Positions 31,531-44,800 of a stretch of 64,000 nucleotides of DNA are shown piece after piece. Numbering within the stretch: position 1 is the first letter of the stretch; the number at the start of each line of letters is the position of its first letter. The position numbers and the translations under genes are program-made. The stretch is from Biscogniauxia marginata (taxonomy: Eukaryota; Ascomycota; Sordariomycetes; Xylariales; Xylariaceae), in contig MU404092.1 in assembly GCA_022695795.1 (NCBI GenBank), forward strand, positions 186,001 through 250,000. Direction: 5' to 3'. The notes under the pieces are model-generated. The model searched no databases, was not told the DNA's origin, and saw only the letters and a program-made list of their open reading frames with translations.

Positions 31531-34500
31531 GTTTTACAACAGTTTGTCAGAGAAATTTCGGCAACACGGTGACTCACCAGATTTAGATTTTTCTTTAACG
31601 ACAATCTTTCCCAAACTGACGGGAGTACGTAGGTAGAAACATAATCGCTTAGCTGAAGGAAACAAGGGTAAGTCGCCGTTAACGGCCCGGCCCACGTTAA
31701 ATCGGTCGTCTTTGCTTCGGCTCCCCATGTGAATTGGGCGATATAAAAGGGGACCGGCGCGGCTTTAGTGTTTGAGGTTGTCAAGTGCTGCAATAGGTCG
31801 TGAATTAAGGCCGAGTTGCCAGTTGAGAGGGCAATCAAGAAAACGTGTAGATACCGCCGGGGCACCGTGCTACTTGCACAGGTGCCATCAAAATCTGAGG
31901 GCTTGTTCTTGGGGTGGTTCGAAGACTCGTCACCCTGCAGCCCTCAGCTAGCGATTCCAAGCACAAGCGACCCAGGTAGGTAGTCAAACCTGTCTTAGTC
32001 AGCTCTATTGGGTATTGTACATGTCGATGTTTTGTTCCTGGATAACCATTGGGGTTTGCAAGAAAATCTCCGACGCTGCCATGCAGTTTGATGGGTCAGT
32101 ATTGAAACCTGCTAAGGTAAGGATAGGGCTCTTTCCATCTGCAGAGAGCCGCCAAGCACATCTGACAGTGGCCGAACATCTGTCTGGTTACCGCAGGATA
32201 GGCAAGGGCCTAAGGGGAAGGGCGGCGAGATATTGGACGAACGGAACCAGAAGATGAGATCACGGCCTGGCCAATCACCTAGAGTAAACCGGTCAAGAAA
32301 GCCAAATGGACGCAGGCTGCTTTGCCGGCCACCCGCAACACAAAACCGTGTGCTCCGTAGTATAGATGGAGGCGGCATTCCAAACAAAAGGGGCCCATAG
32401 CGAAGTATTCATGCGACTGTCTTGGACAGGATGGGTAAGAATAGCGAGAGAGAGAGAGAAACAGATGGCGTGTGTATAGGCGTGTATATAGGCGTGTGGC
32501 CTTATGTGTACAGATGGGATAGTCCTGGTACGAGTTTCAAATGCAACATCGATCTCTATACCTGGTATGGAAGCATCCGGCCAGGCGTGCCCCCGCGACT
32601 CTCAGCAATGCTGCGAATAGGCATTCGAGCATCGCTAGCGAGGGCGGCGATCTTGTTATGCGCAGAGCCTGAACTTGCATAGTCGAAGTTAAAGGCCACC
32701 CCCCTGACCCCAGAGACGACGGTAAACCTTTAGGTTTAAGGGCATTCCTGCATTTTGCATTTTGCATATCCGAAGGGCTGGGGCTTGCAAAGAAGGGAGC
32801 CGCAGCCACCTGGCAAGCGCTTGTTTGTCGGGCGGGCCCATATCATCGATGCAAGTACTCTTAAACTAGTGTAGTGCAGGTGTAGATGTTCTCGCCTGAC
32901 TCCTGATGGTGGCACGGAATGGTAGCACGGAGATCCGTGACACCGATGCTGTCTACCGTACCATGTTGGCCTAGCCTGTTTGGTGTTGGCTATTTGTCCG
33001 AGCTGGCGGGATGATTGTCGCAGTTAATAGTTTTTTCTTTCTTTTTTCTTTCTTTTTTAGTTCGGCGGCTGTTTGACAGTACATACATACATGTATGTGG
33101 TGTTGGGATTCGGGATTTGCTGTCTAGGTTTGCTATGTAGGTGGTTGGGTTATGTACGTACACAATAGCCGCCTATCCTACCGGTATTGCATGATAATTC
33201 ATCTATGTACTGTACATGGAGACGGGCGCTTGACCTACCTGCTACAATTTTGTATCGAACAAGGAATATCCGACGATATTGGTCGAATATTAAGATCAGA
33301 CTTGCGGAGCGATCTGATCTCCTTGTGCCTGACAGATTCGTTGACCCCAAGGGTATTATTACATACGCAGCACCGAAACATCCCGGTAACGTAGGCAAGG
33401 TAGGCAGGTATTTCGCCTTTCAAGGACAGCGCCTATAACCCAATAGCTTTGCCCGTGCATCTAGGCCGAGACGGATCTGTAGGTGGCTTTCGAGTGGATC
33501 CGCTCTACTCTGCGAAACACATCTAGTAAGTCGACGGATTTGTGTTTGACGGTAGCCGCGAGAAGAAAAGAAGGGTTTCCCGGAACTCGACCGATGCTCT
33601 TTTGCCTGCCTCGGAAAGGGAAGAAAAGAAAATTGTTAGTTAGCATGTGCCTGGCTAGAAACATCTCGCATAAGAAGCTCGACGTGTGCCCATAAACAGT
33701 AACTTTATAAAGAGATTAAAGAAAACCCCGGCCTTGGCTATCGCTTTCAGGCGCATGATGCTGTAGGAACATGAAGCAGGCGGAATTCCAAGGCTGAGAG
33801 ACGGACAAGATTTCGTGTTCCCCACCGCCAACTGGGCGCTACCACAGGAGACCGGGAAGACCCAAGCACGTTCTGATAATTAAGCCAACTCGGCAACGGG
33901 CGGCTATGGGAACTGCGACGTAGGAAATAAATGAGAAGACCCAGGTCTCACCGAGTTTTGCCATTGTCCAACGGGTGGGAAAGAAGCACTTTATGAAATC
34001 TGAACAGTGGATGGGCCGGAAGATTAATACTACGCAGAAGACGCTTCCGCATCCAACCTAGTTTCGAATCGCGTGATAATTTCGAAGGGGGTCCTCTGGT
34101 AATTTTGTTCGTGCCTTGGGGCGTCCGTTGCGAAAGGGGAAAGCTTGCAAGCTTGCAAATGGGGGGAGGGGAGGTGCCCGCCGGGCCCACTACTTTAATG
34201 ATGAGCGATTGATTACCTGCCGGTAGCGTACCGGCTCAGCGCGCCTGTGCGTGTGAAGGTACACGCCCGGCATGTACTCTATGCACTACGCAGTATTAGC
34301 AGTGCACTAATGAGGGATCACATGGCATATATGCATCACCAAGGCGGCTAACAGAGCTCCCTCTGCCAAAGTACAGTTTAGTGTGCAAATAAACGTGCTT
34401 TAGCGTTGGTGTCTTTTAGTAGCGGGAGCTCGATTTGGACATTGTCGCAGCACAGCAGACTCCGGTACTTCATCTTCAGCGCAGGTCAAGTATTTTCTGC

Positions 34501-36641
34501 CAATTCCACAATTCATCCGAATCATTACCCAATTATATTGGTCTGCCAGCCCTCCTGTGTTGCTCGCTCCATGCCCCGTGCTGATGGCCTCCCCCCTCCT
34601 CTACACCACCCTGGCCCTATGACCGTGTGTTGCAGCTCCTAAATGCAAAGAGTGAGCAAGAATGAGAACATCTTGCATAGGCCGTGCCATTGGACGGCAG
34701 CCCAAGGACTAGAAGGGGTGTGCCAATATTGGATAGGTGCTCATTATCTCGGATCCATATATGCTGTCGCCCGCGACCTAGCAGGCTTATAGCTAACCTA
34801 GCCAACCTAGACATCTGATGGCTGAACCTCTAGAGTACCTTCCCAACAGGCTGTCGGTGTTAGTGACGGCGGAAATGGGAACCAGAAACACAGTAAAGAG
34901 ATAAATGGAGTCCCCGCTAGGTGATCCATCGATCGCCGCCAATTCGACTTTCCAATGCCTGCAAGACACTATCCTGGCCGCGTGGTCCATCTCAAGCCCT
35001 CGAAATTAACGGCAAGGCTTATTACAAAAAAGGGACAGGTATTTCACAGAATCGAAGGGGCTATCCTGTTCCACTGGGAACAATATCGAAAATCCGAAAT
35101 AATAAAACAATAATTATGGAACATGGGAAATAGAAGGACAAAAAAACTTTCCTCGAGAAGATCTACTACTAGCTACGTTGGGGGTTGCATACAGAGGCCG
35201 AGAGAGACTGACCAGTTGAAAGGGCAAACTGGCAAAGGACCCCCTGGTTCTCGACCATCGTTGCCGGTGCATACTAAACGACGTTGTAATTTCGTCCAAC
35301 GACGCTACTCGTAGGGCCTTCATTTCAAAAAGTGTTGCAGGCACGGACCAATACCGCACGATGACCCAGCAACACCCAGGTTTCACTTGCAAGCTGATAT
35401 ATGAATCCGCCCGAGATATTCGTCAAAACCCCTGGCGTCGTTTTCTATGGTTTCGCTTGACGTGCGCCATCTGTGGTTCCTTGGTTGCGCGCTTGATCTG
35501 GATCGACTCGATATGAGGAGATTCATTCTATCGAAAGAAAAAGGAGTCGAGGAACGGAACCGCCGTGGTGGCACTGACGTTTGGATTCAGAAGCCTAATA
35601 ATAACCGGAAAGGAGACGGAAGGAAAAAGGAAGAAAGGAAGAAAACGCATGGGCTCAACTTGCCGCTCCGCTGTCGACTCCTCGGTACATACACCACTTC
35701 GTACAGTATTTTGGATACAAGGACAGACGTGTTGTGTGCATGTGGGTAAGTAAGTTCGTGGCTACACTACCCGCACTTCTTCAATGTAGGCAGAACTTTT
35801 GGGCTTGGTTTGCATTGATTGTACCTTGCAGGTCATGTAGTCCTAGTAGTCAATACATCTCTACACAGTGGATTAGGTATGTAGGCGAGTCAGGTTACCC
35901 AAGGGTTGTCTGGACAGCTGGAGAAACTTGTCATGAATGAGCTGTAACTACATAATAGTGGACATAATACATGTGCATGTAGGTAGGTACTTGTAGCTAC
36001 TAGGTAGCTGCATACATACAGTGGAAAGAAAGAAAAAGAAAAAGACGTTGGGTGTTGAAGGTAGGGAGCCAGCGAGAAGTGGACGTGGGCTGCTGATAGG
36101 CGGTTAAAGGGGTAAAATGATTATTGCATATGTCGAGACTCCCGACCCTGGCCAGGGTGGTGGGTGATTGGATTGCAATGTTCGGAGAGCGGGTCCAACC
36201 TCTACCTCTGCTGTACACCCGCGCCCCACATGACCCACCTTCCACATAATAATCCTTGCCCAACTAAATCTCGTACCCTTTTTTTCTGCTCTTGGCGCCC
36301 TTCCACGGCTTGACTGACTTGCCTCTCGACCCGCGCTCCCTGCTCGTCTTCTCCCTCTCCTATTAACCACTCGCGAGACAAATAAATAAGTCCCAGCTGG
36401 AGCTTGTGGCCTTCCATCCATCTTCCTCTTCTTCTTCCTCCTTTCTTGTCACGCATCCAGACACATAGTCGTCGTCGCCATTTGTCTCTTTTGACACACT
36501 CTTCTCTGAACTTCTCCTTAGAAGGTCGCCGTTGACAGTACTCTTTCCTTAATTTCCACATTCTTGTGATACCCATATTGATACCCACGTCTCCTTTTTC
36601 TTTCCATTCTCGATAACCAATACCCCCACCCAACCTATAAA

Positions 36642-38386
36642 ATGGCCGAAGAACAGAAGCCCGTCGCCGTCCCTGAGACCACCCCTGCCGCCCCTGAGCC
36701 CGTCCCTGAGACGAAGCCAGCTGAAGAGACTCCCGCCGAGACCCCCGCTGCCGAGGCCAGCGCTGCTACCGAGACTCCTGCCGAGGCCAAGCCTGAGGAG
36801 ACCGCCGCCGCTCCCGCCGAGGAGGACAAGAAGGAGGAAGTCAAGCCCATCGAGGCCGGCACCCTTGAGCACAAGGGTGCTCCCGCCAACTTCCCCAAGT
36901 AAGCAATAATGTAATATGTGGTTCAAGTGTCCGCCCCTAACAATGCGTAGGAACTTGCTCTTCCAGAAGAACCACTTCTGGTTCGGTGCCGATGCCCTCG
37001 AGAAGGAGAAGCTCGCTGCCTACCTGAAGAACGAGAAGGCCGCCGATGTCGCCCACCACGTTGTCTCGTGGGCTTCCGAGACCGGCAAGGGTCTCCTGTT
37101 CTACGGCAAGGAGTCGGACAAGAGCTCCCCTGCCGGCATCATTCAGCTGGTAAGGCTAGAATCTCGTACTGGATGAGGCTCATAAGTTAACCCATCATAG
37201 GCCGATGCCTCTGAGCCCACCACCGATGGCCCTACCAAGTTCTCGTTCACTGCCAAGGGCCACAAGCACATCTTCAAGGCCCCCACTGCTGCCGACCGGG
37301 ACAACTGGGTTGAGCAGTTGAAGCTCAAGATTGCCGAGGCCAAGGAGCTTGCCGCCGTCGTTACTGAGAGCGAGACCTACAAGACCACCCTTGAGAGCCT
37401 GAAGCCTGCGAAGAAGGAGAAGGCTGTTGCTGCCGAGCCCACTGAGGAGGCCGCCAAGGAGACTACTGAAGAGCCGAAAGAGGAGGACAAGAAGGAGGAA
37501 TCCAAGGACGAGAAGAAGGAGGAGCCTAAGCGCCGATCCGCTAGCCGAAAGCGAGCTTCTCTCTTCGGCAACCTCTTGAGCAAGAAGGAAGAGCCCAAGA
37601 AGGATGCCGCCGCCGAGGACAAGCCAGCTGAGGAGACACCAGCTGCTGAGGGTGCCGCCGAAGCCGCTGAGGCTGACAAGCCCGCTGAGGGCGAGACATC
37701 TGCTGATGCTGCCGCCCCTGCTGAGGAGGCTAAGAAGGAGGAGGCTAAGCCTACCCCCTCCAAGCGCCAGAGGTATGTTAAGCAATTTACACGATTGATT
37801 CATTTCACTAATATCATCTAGCCTCTTCGGCAGCCTCTCCTTTGGTAAGAAGAAGGCCGAGTCGGACTCGGCCCCTACTACTCCGGCTAAGGAGGCTCCT
37901 ATCGCTGAGGGTGAGGCACCTGTGGCTGAGACCGCCCCCGTGATCCCGGCTGTTGAGACCACTGAGCCCCTCTCTACTGAGGTTTCGTCTCCGACCGCTG
38001 CTGAGGCTACTGATGCTACCCCCGCCACCAACGGCGAGCCCAAGAAGGAGGTGAAGAACGAGAAGCGCAAGTCCTCTCTTCCCTTCACCTTCGGCAAGAA
38101 AGAGAAGGCTGTCGCCTCGGATGAGGAGGGTGAGAAGGTCAAGTCTCCTCCTTTCTTCTCCAAGCTCCGACAGACCGTCAAGGGCAAGGGCAAGGCCACC
38201 GAGAAGCCTGCTGAGGAGGCTAAGGCTGAGGACAAGCCCGCCGAGTCCGCCGAGGCTGCTCCCGAGGAGGCTGCTGAGCCCGCCAAGGAGGAGACCAAGG
38301 CTGAAGAGCCTGCTCCTGCCCCTGCCGCTGAGGAGCCTGCTGCTGAGAAGCCTGCTACCCCCGCTCCCGTCACCGCTGCCGCATAG
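36642..38386 (+). CDS. meu6: PH-domain protein similar to meiotic expression up-regulated protein 6 (Meu6)
   Basis: Four exons: 36642-36898, 36951-37149, 37201-37772 and 37822-38386; introns 52, 51 and 49 nt, all with canonical sites and consistent phase, giving 530 residues. The N-terminal 70 residues are Ala/Glu/Pro-rich. A PH-like domain covers about 72-198 (GTLEHKGAPANFPKNLLFQK, then HFWFGADAL, ending with the C-terminal helix DRDNWVEQLKLKI). The rest is disordered, Ala/Glu/Lys/Pro-rich, with three copies of a basic SLFG-like motif: about 271-283 (ASLFGNLLSKKEE), 343-356 (SLFGSLSFGKKKAE) and 427-439 (SSLPFTFGKKEKA). PH domains usually bind phosphoinositides or proteins at membranes. The CT-rich leader, the AACCTATAAA just before the start and the codon bias toward C/G-ending codons suggest high expression. 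The Meu6 name follows common annotation of this fungal family; its role is not established here. Confidence 0.82.
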
Positions 38387-40642
38387 AGTGCGCGCAGGTA
38401 TCGCCCCGGGAATTAATATCTCCTCGACCAGTCGGTCGCCGGTCGTTTCATGATGTTTTCATAGTCACCAACTTGTTGGGCTTGGTCGGGAAAGGATCTG
38501 CATTTCAAGATACCCTTCAAGATTGGTTCGGAATTGATACCCCGTCTTCTTTCCCATGTCAATCCCTGTTTCGAGCGGCACTTACCGGCCTGCATTGACG
38601 GAGCGATGATGAAAAGGGGAGGGGGCGTACATGATTTTTATACTCACAACGCTTTTTGCATGTCTTGTCTGACGCGGAGATTTGCTTTTGTTTTCACATT
38701 TCCTAGTCTACTGATACCCAGTATACCCTGAAGAACAGTCTTTTTTTTTTTTGGTTGAAGCGGCTTCTGAAGAGCCAGTAGCGAATCAAGTCACATGTCG
38801 ATAAACTTTTTCTAAAGGTCAGTCCACGATGGAGCAGAGGTGGATTAGGGGGAGAGAGGAGGCGGCGAAAACATATGATGTCAAGTTAGGAAAGTTTTTT
38901 CCACTCACGTCGCGCGTTCGTGTTCTTGCCACCTTTAGGGCATTGCACAAAGCCGGCTGAAGCATTCTCTTAATAGCTAATAGATACTCATGCGTTTGGC
39001 GTTGTCCTATCTTTGCGTTTTTATGTGTGTGTGTGTGTGTGTGTGTAACCCTAGTGACATTCCAATATCTGTTTGGCGATGTAATCCGATAGGGATAATT
39101 ACTGACGGAGTTCGTATATGTGTATGTATAAAGTCCTTGGTAGATATGAGTATGACTTGTACCTAAGACTTTCTATCCCGAGTCTCTTGTCCTAGGTATT
39201 TATTTCTTCTACGTTGGTATGTTCTTGAAGTATTATCATAACTTGTCAATTGTATGTTGCCGTAGGCTTGTGTTATTGTCTGATTCTTGGTCTACCGAAG
39301 AAGCTTTGTCGTATATATGGTAGTAAGGAGCATAGAATGGTTAGAAGAGAAGGGGTGGTGGTGGTCAAGTTGATGAGAAGGGAGAGGCGAGGGTCAGTTT
39401 GATGAGGTTTCCCGTGTGTGTGCGTGTGTGTGTTTATTGACGGTAGAAAAGTAAGGTAATAAATACTTGGCGGGGGATCACACAAGAGGGATGGGGTGGG
39501 TATGGAGGGGTTGAAGATTATAGCAAACACGCGTTCCGTCGCCACTACGGGAGAGCTGTTGTTGTTTTTGCGCTCGTGCTGAAGATGGATGATATTTTAG
39601 AAGATAGAGATTCGGTAGGCAGGCCCCAGGCTTACTCCCGACAGAGATTTATAGTATCCCTCGCGAAGGAACCTGTATAACCCAGGCGGGATGAGCCCGC
39701 CCGGTGATGTTTTATTTACTATTATGTATGGATAGATAGGGGGCAAGTCAAAAAGAACATTGTCTAGCCTCTAGTATTCTTACCCGCTAACTTAGTATTG
39801 AGCATTCTTTTCTCGTATGCGGGTGCTCATACCATGAAACCGATTCATTATTGACATACATAAATTGCGTTCTCGGGGGAAACAATACCTATTTGCGGGC
39901 AACTTGACAGATAGCCAAGTGAGCACCACCTTGTGGAGATATTCTAAGGGGTTTGCGAGATGTAAGCTTCTCTTTAGGCCGGCCACACTTCATATTTTAT
40001 CGTCATGTAGCCAAGTTTTTTTTATTGTTCAGACTGTCTACGATCAAAAGCCTATGTGTACATCCAGTCAAGTCGGCGAGGTGTGGACTGTACGTAGGTA
40101 GTATAGTCAACGAATGTATAGAAAGCAGCAAGTATCATCGTCGGCCGATGACTGGTATATCTCAGTCTAGAAGTGCTACTGAAATTCTTTAATGGCTTTT
40201 ACATGCTCTAAAGTAGATACTTAAAAGTAAAAGTCGTGAGACGGAGCGCCCAGAAGAATTACTTTGGCAGTACCCTACTGTCATTATTCACAGGTCTTTT
40301 CTACTTGTTGTATTATATCCACAACCCTCCTCTCTAAAATTTCCAGAGACAACATTCGTGTTTAACGCCCGATCTATGTGACATAATCTCAAACATCATC
40401 TTTTACGACTTGAGCATTTATAATTGTTGAGTATATGTCAAATCAAACGACCAATGCCTTAGCACGTAAGTGACTTCCTACTCACCAGGGTTCACCTCGC
40501 CTCAATACACTAAGATACATCAAAGTAAATAGCCATTGGTGTATCTAGCATGACAATTCCACATCAGTTCCCACCAACTCGATCTCTTCATATCCTCTCC
40601 ATTCCAGACGGTATCCTTTTTTTTCTTCTTCTCCCGTAGCTC
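38387..40642. other. Intergenic between convergent Meu6-like and F-box genes
   Basis: Contains the 3' regions of both neighbours, a T run near 38741, and a (TG)n microsatellite at 39024-39046 with another TG/CG-rich patch near 39413-39432. No gene recognised. Confidence 0.5.
39024..39046. repeat. (TG)n microsatellite
   Basis: Eleven tandem TG units. Confidence 0.9.
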
Positions 40643-41896
40643 TCACGACGCGAACGAGGTCTTTCTAAACTCCTCCAGGACCAGGTGCCAGAGCCTCAAC
40701 CCTCCAGGCCTATCCTCCTCTTCCCGCGCGTTGAAGTGCTCGCCCCCGCAGACGACCCCCGTGATAAACCTATCGTACGACTGGGCCCCGCGGAAGCGGT
40801 CGGACGTGTACATCTCTACCATCGATAGGCGATGGGCCTCCTTCCCGCCGTCACTACCGCTCATAAGGATGACCGGGATGCCGAAGACCGACCACCCGGG
40901 CTCCGTCTTGGCGGGGGCTGGGGGTATCCTATAGCTGTATATCTTGAGGACGTTGGAGGCCCTGGGCCTTTGCCGCCGCGCCCTCTTGCGGTCGCGCGAC
41001 GACGGCACCGTCATCGCCGCCCTGAGCTCGGCGTCGGACCAGGAGTCGCTCTGGGCGTCGCGGTCGCCGCCCCGCGGCGCGGGCCATAATATCCTGGTCA
41101 TCTTGCCCTGGGTGTGCTGGACGAGGTCCCACAGCTGGCCCATACGCAGTCCCGCGCGGAACTCGAGCGTCACGACGATGTCCGGGCGCCACGGGTCGAA
41201 GAGGCTGTCGCCGCCCCGCATATCTATTTCGTCGCCGAGCGTGAATAGTTCCAAGGTGACGTTCGTGATCGCCGGCCTCGCGACGAGCTGCGCGCGCCAC
41301 TCCGGCATGGGCGGGTCGCCGTGGCGGGGGGCGCCCAGGGGCCACTTGTCGACGTACGTGCTGGGCTCCATCAGGGACGTGTCAGAGTAGAGGTACGTAT
41401 CGCGGCCCGGTTGCGGGCTCTGCCATGAGGCGTCAAGACGTGATGGTACGTCGCCGAAGAAGGGCTTAAAGGGTTCGAGTAGACCGGGGTTGATTCGGTA
41501 TCGGGGGGCGTTCGAATCGCTCGGGAGCGGGGGCCAGCGGATGTCGTCGCGCGTACGGTGAATCAGCCAGGACAGGCCGCGGCGGAAGCTGGGAGCGCAG
41601 TGTCGGGATCTGCGATCCATGACTTGAGACCAGAGAGAGCACACGCGGCGCAGGGGCAGCGCCTCGGATGGGAACATCTGCGTGAAGATGTTCTCTAGGA
41701 GCTCTGGGGAATTGAAGACCTCTATTGCTGCGAGGAGCTTCGCACGTCGTGCATGTGACATACTTGCGAAAGCTTCCATCTGATCCATCGTGTCGTAGTT
41801 AGGGTCTGGCGAAGCAGATCGAGGCTCTTGCTCCTGCGGTTTACTGGACGCTATCCGTTGGGCCTTCTTGGCGTTACGGGAACGTCTGTTGCCCAT
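40643..41896 (-). CDS. F-box protein, function unknown
   Basis: Single exon, 417 codons. A basic N-terminus (MGNRRSRNAKKAQR) is followed by an F-box at about 57-95 (AIEVFNSPELLENIFTQMFP, then ALPLRRVCSLWSQVM) with the usual hydrophobic and Arg-Val-Cys-x-x-Trp positions. F-box proteins bring substrates to SCF ubiquitin ligases through Skp1. The C-terminal about 300 residues lack WD40 or leucine-rich repeats and look like the divergent substrate-side regions common in large fungal F-box families (e.g. ITNVTLELFTLGDEIDMRGG). The substrate is unknown. The coding region is GC-rich against AT-rich flanks. It could have an additional upstream exon, but the first Met is in good context. Confidence 0.8.
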   Translation of the reverse strand: MGNRRSRNAKKAQRIASSKPQEQEPRSASPDPNYDTMDQMEAFASMSHARRAKLLAAIEVFNSPELLENIFTQMFPSEALPLRRVCSLWSQVMDRRSRHCAPSFRRGLSWLIHRTRDDIRWPPLPSDSNAPRYRINPGLLEPFKPFFGDVPSRLDASWQSPQPGRDTYLYSDTSLMEPSTYVDKWPLGAPRHGDPPMPEWRAQLVARPAITNVTLELFTLGDEIDMRGGDSLFDPWRPDIVVTLEFRAGLRMGQLWDLVQHTQGKMTRILWPAPRGGDRDAQSDSWSDAELRAAMTVPSSRDRKRARRQRPRASNVLKIYSYRIPPAPAKTEPGWSVFGIPVILMSGSDGGKEAHRLSMVEMYTSDRFRGAQSYDRFITGVVCGGEHFNAREEEDRPGGLRLWHLVLEEFRKTSFAS

Positions 41897-44800
41897 GGTC
41901 GTGACAGGGAGGTTGATACGGTGCTGATACGTGTGGGTTGTTTCTTTTCTATGTATGAGTTGAGATTCGGATTGTATAATTCCCAGGTATCTGGTCTGTT
42001 TGTATAGCGTCTTGCAAAAGGTAGATGAGAATAGACTAAAGAGGGAGTCTCAGGAGGCGTCGGGAGGTATTATAGATGTTGGATATACCTTGGAGCCTAG
42101 GTTTCTCCGATTTCCTTAACATGTAGTAGACATATTAAGGTTTAAGTTTTGTGGTATGAGGCAAAAAGAAAGTCTAGAGTGCTTGTCAGGACCAATTTAC
42201 ACAAACTCAATACGTATGGGTCTAAGTACGTACCCCCGAAGGTCTAGTTGCTGTTCTCCAGCCCTCTGTTGTGTAGGTAGGTAGTGAATACAGCAGCAAT
42301 AAGAAGTCCAGGGTGGGACGATCCTCTGGTACCTAAGATCATGAACCTACTAAAGAGGTTTATCTTACATGTAGGTCTGTGAGTGAAGGTTAAGCTTTGA
42401 TTGACACGGCATCAAATGGGAAGTACGTCGCTTTTTACAGAAAACCATCCATAAAAGGGGTCTCCGTCTTCAATATATTGCAGTAAATTTGCATATCCAG
42501 GCAATTGTCCCTACTTGTTATCCCAAAGTATATGTATGGCCCAAAGAAAAGCAACTTCTGAGAGATCCTATTTCTATCCTTGATTAGCTGTGGATCACCA
42601 AAAAGAAATATGATGAAGTATATGATGTTACGACGAGTAATATTCAACAGTAATTTGTAATGACGATTTTTCGATTACCTTGAGAGAGAGGGAACTATAA
42701 ACTTGAGGCCTTTCTACTGCTAAAAGGGGGGAGAGGGGGGGAGGAAAGGCTTTATTTATATGATGTAAGTGAATGGAATTAAAAGGCAGCTAACCTTTTT
42801 CTTTCTCCGGTCTTGTTTTCTTGGATTTGAGAACAGGAAGGAAAAAAGGAAAAGCCGCAAAGTATAAGAAAAAAGTTGAAACCCGAAAATAAAATTTAAA
42901 ATTCCCTCCTTCATAGGCAAATAAACCATGTAACAAAAGAAAGAAAGTATAAAAAAAAAAGCTTGGAAGAGGCGAACCTCAACCTACGAAAAACCACTTC
43001 GGCGATTCGAACCATCAAGTCATCACCGGGTGAGTCTGGTCTATGCAAGAACCCCTCGTTGTGTTTTCTCTGGCCTCAAGTCATCTCACTACGGGAGTCG
43101 GCTTGGGAATTCTTGTTACTACTCTACCATATAAGGGTACATCGGTTAGTTAATTGGTCGAGCCCAGACGTGCGGCTCCGCGAACGGAGAAAGGGGATAA
43201 TCACCTAGGTGACTAGGTGACGGTCACCTGGGCGAAAGAATTTTGATGCCTGGACTGCTGCTACTTAGGGAAGCAATAGGGGTAGATATTAGTTTTTTTT
43301 TTTGGTTTGTATCAAGCGTCGCTCTCATGACAGACCTCTGATGGTTGGCAGATATCGTTAACCCCTATTTCACACGATAAATCACTGTTGGTCCATAATG
43401 ACATATATAAATCAGGTAGCCATGGAATAAAATTAAGCATACGTCTAGCTAGAAGTCTAACACTCTGGAGGACAATTATCCCTAAAGATACTAGAGAATT
43501 GTAGTAATAATTTATCTGGAGATGACGTATATACGTGCTAAACCACCGTCTACCACCGCGATATTTGTGAGAAGTTATTCCTATCCATGCACTTATCATC
43601 AACTGGCCTTCAGTATATCACCTCTACACCACGAAAACATATCGAGTCTTACGTCTCAAAACAATATAACCGAGCCTTACCCCAGCGTACCCTAGACTCA
43701 CCGACCTAGCCCCCCTTTTCATACCCGTGCCCGGTCTTCCCGATCTTAGAAAACTAAACCCATACTTGACGATGGCACATATATGTACCAAAAGGCGACG
43801 CGTACTCAAGAGCAACCATCTAGTACGACCAAGTCATTTCGAGTTTCAATTTCGAAACCCTCACGACTATTTCCCCCCTACTATCTATTGAAATACGGCG
43901 GCTGGTGAGTGTATTCCACTCAGACCTATAGTATTGCTGTGTACCAGGACCTTTTCCCGAGGTCTAGAGGACATCTCTCTCTTCTCTAGTATCTAGTTAA
44001 TCCAATACATCACGATACACACCTATCTTGACACTATCTTTCCCTTCCCGGGTAATCACTCCAAGGACCACCAAGCACGAATCTTCGTCACAGAATCACC
44101 CCTCCCTTGCCTCTCGGGGGCCAAAAAGAAGTCTGAAAAAATTGAAAAAAGGAATCACTTACTCGGAGTCCTCGAGAAGCACCAACATATAGACACACCC
44201 ATCTAGCCAGGACCAGGGTGCCGGTCTCTAAAGCTCTGTCCTGCCCTGCCCTGCCCTGCTCTTTAGTATACCTCTACCCCCCCCTTTCCCCTGTCTTTTC
44301 CTTCCTTTCCATCATAGTTACAAAAACAAAACAAAAAATCCCAACCAGCTTAGCCTCACTCATCACATCACCTTCTTCACACCCAAGGGAAACCGAAGTT
44401 CGACAAGTCTGAAAAAGTTCTCCACCATCACTACCACCACCATCGCCAGCACCTTCTCCTTCCCCTTCTCCCTCAGACCTAGATTACAGACCATGTGAGT
44501 ACGAGTGCGAGTGCTGAGTGTGCGTGTGACAGCGAGTCTGGGTCCGAGTGTGAACGCGTGCGTGCGTGTCCATATGTACCTATGTATGTGCCCATCCCAT
44601 CTATCTATCTATATATATAAAATCCCACCCCGCGTCACCAACATCCCAACATCCCAATATCCCATCCCATAGCCCCAGCAAGTCCCGTAGTCCTTCAACC
44701 CACACACACACATACAACCTATAATTCTTCCTGACTGAGCAACCGACCAATAATTTACGTCTTCGTAGTTTCTTGTATTTTTGTGATCGATGAAACCTGG

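Larger units (their letters stand above)
25459..36641. other. Gene-free stretch, 11.2 kb
   Basis: No open frame here has a recognisable domain, and I could not assemble spliced exons. Visible elements: a CpG-poor purine-skewed block (about 25860-26760, listed separately), many short repeats between 28.3 and 30.6 kb (ACGT/GTAC runs, GATGGATGTA units, CCTA arrays), an A/G microsatellite at 31500-31530, T/C runs near 33030-33060, and the CT-rich leader of the Meu6-like gene at about 36200-36641. It could hold non-coding transcripts or decayed repeats, but nothing in the sequence proves either. Confidence 0.55.

Noticed and set aside
25459..36641. A CRISPR array, bacterial mobile element or biosynthetic cluster in the gene-free stretch
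   Set aside because: No regularly spaced repeats with unique spacers, no transposase or enzyme domains, and the genome is eukaryotic.
37195..38373. 392-codon open frame on the minus strand, Ser/Leu/Gly/Ala-rich
   Set aside because: Reverse complement of GCC/GAG/AAG-rich codons of the Meu6-like gene; composition follows from codon bias and it crosses a proven-looking intron.
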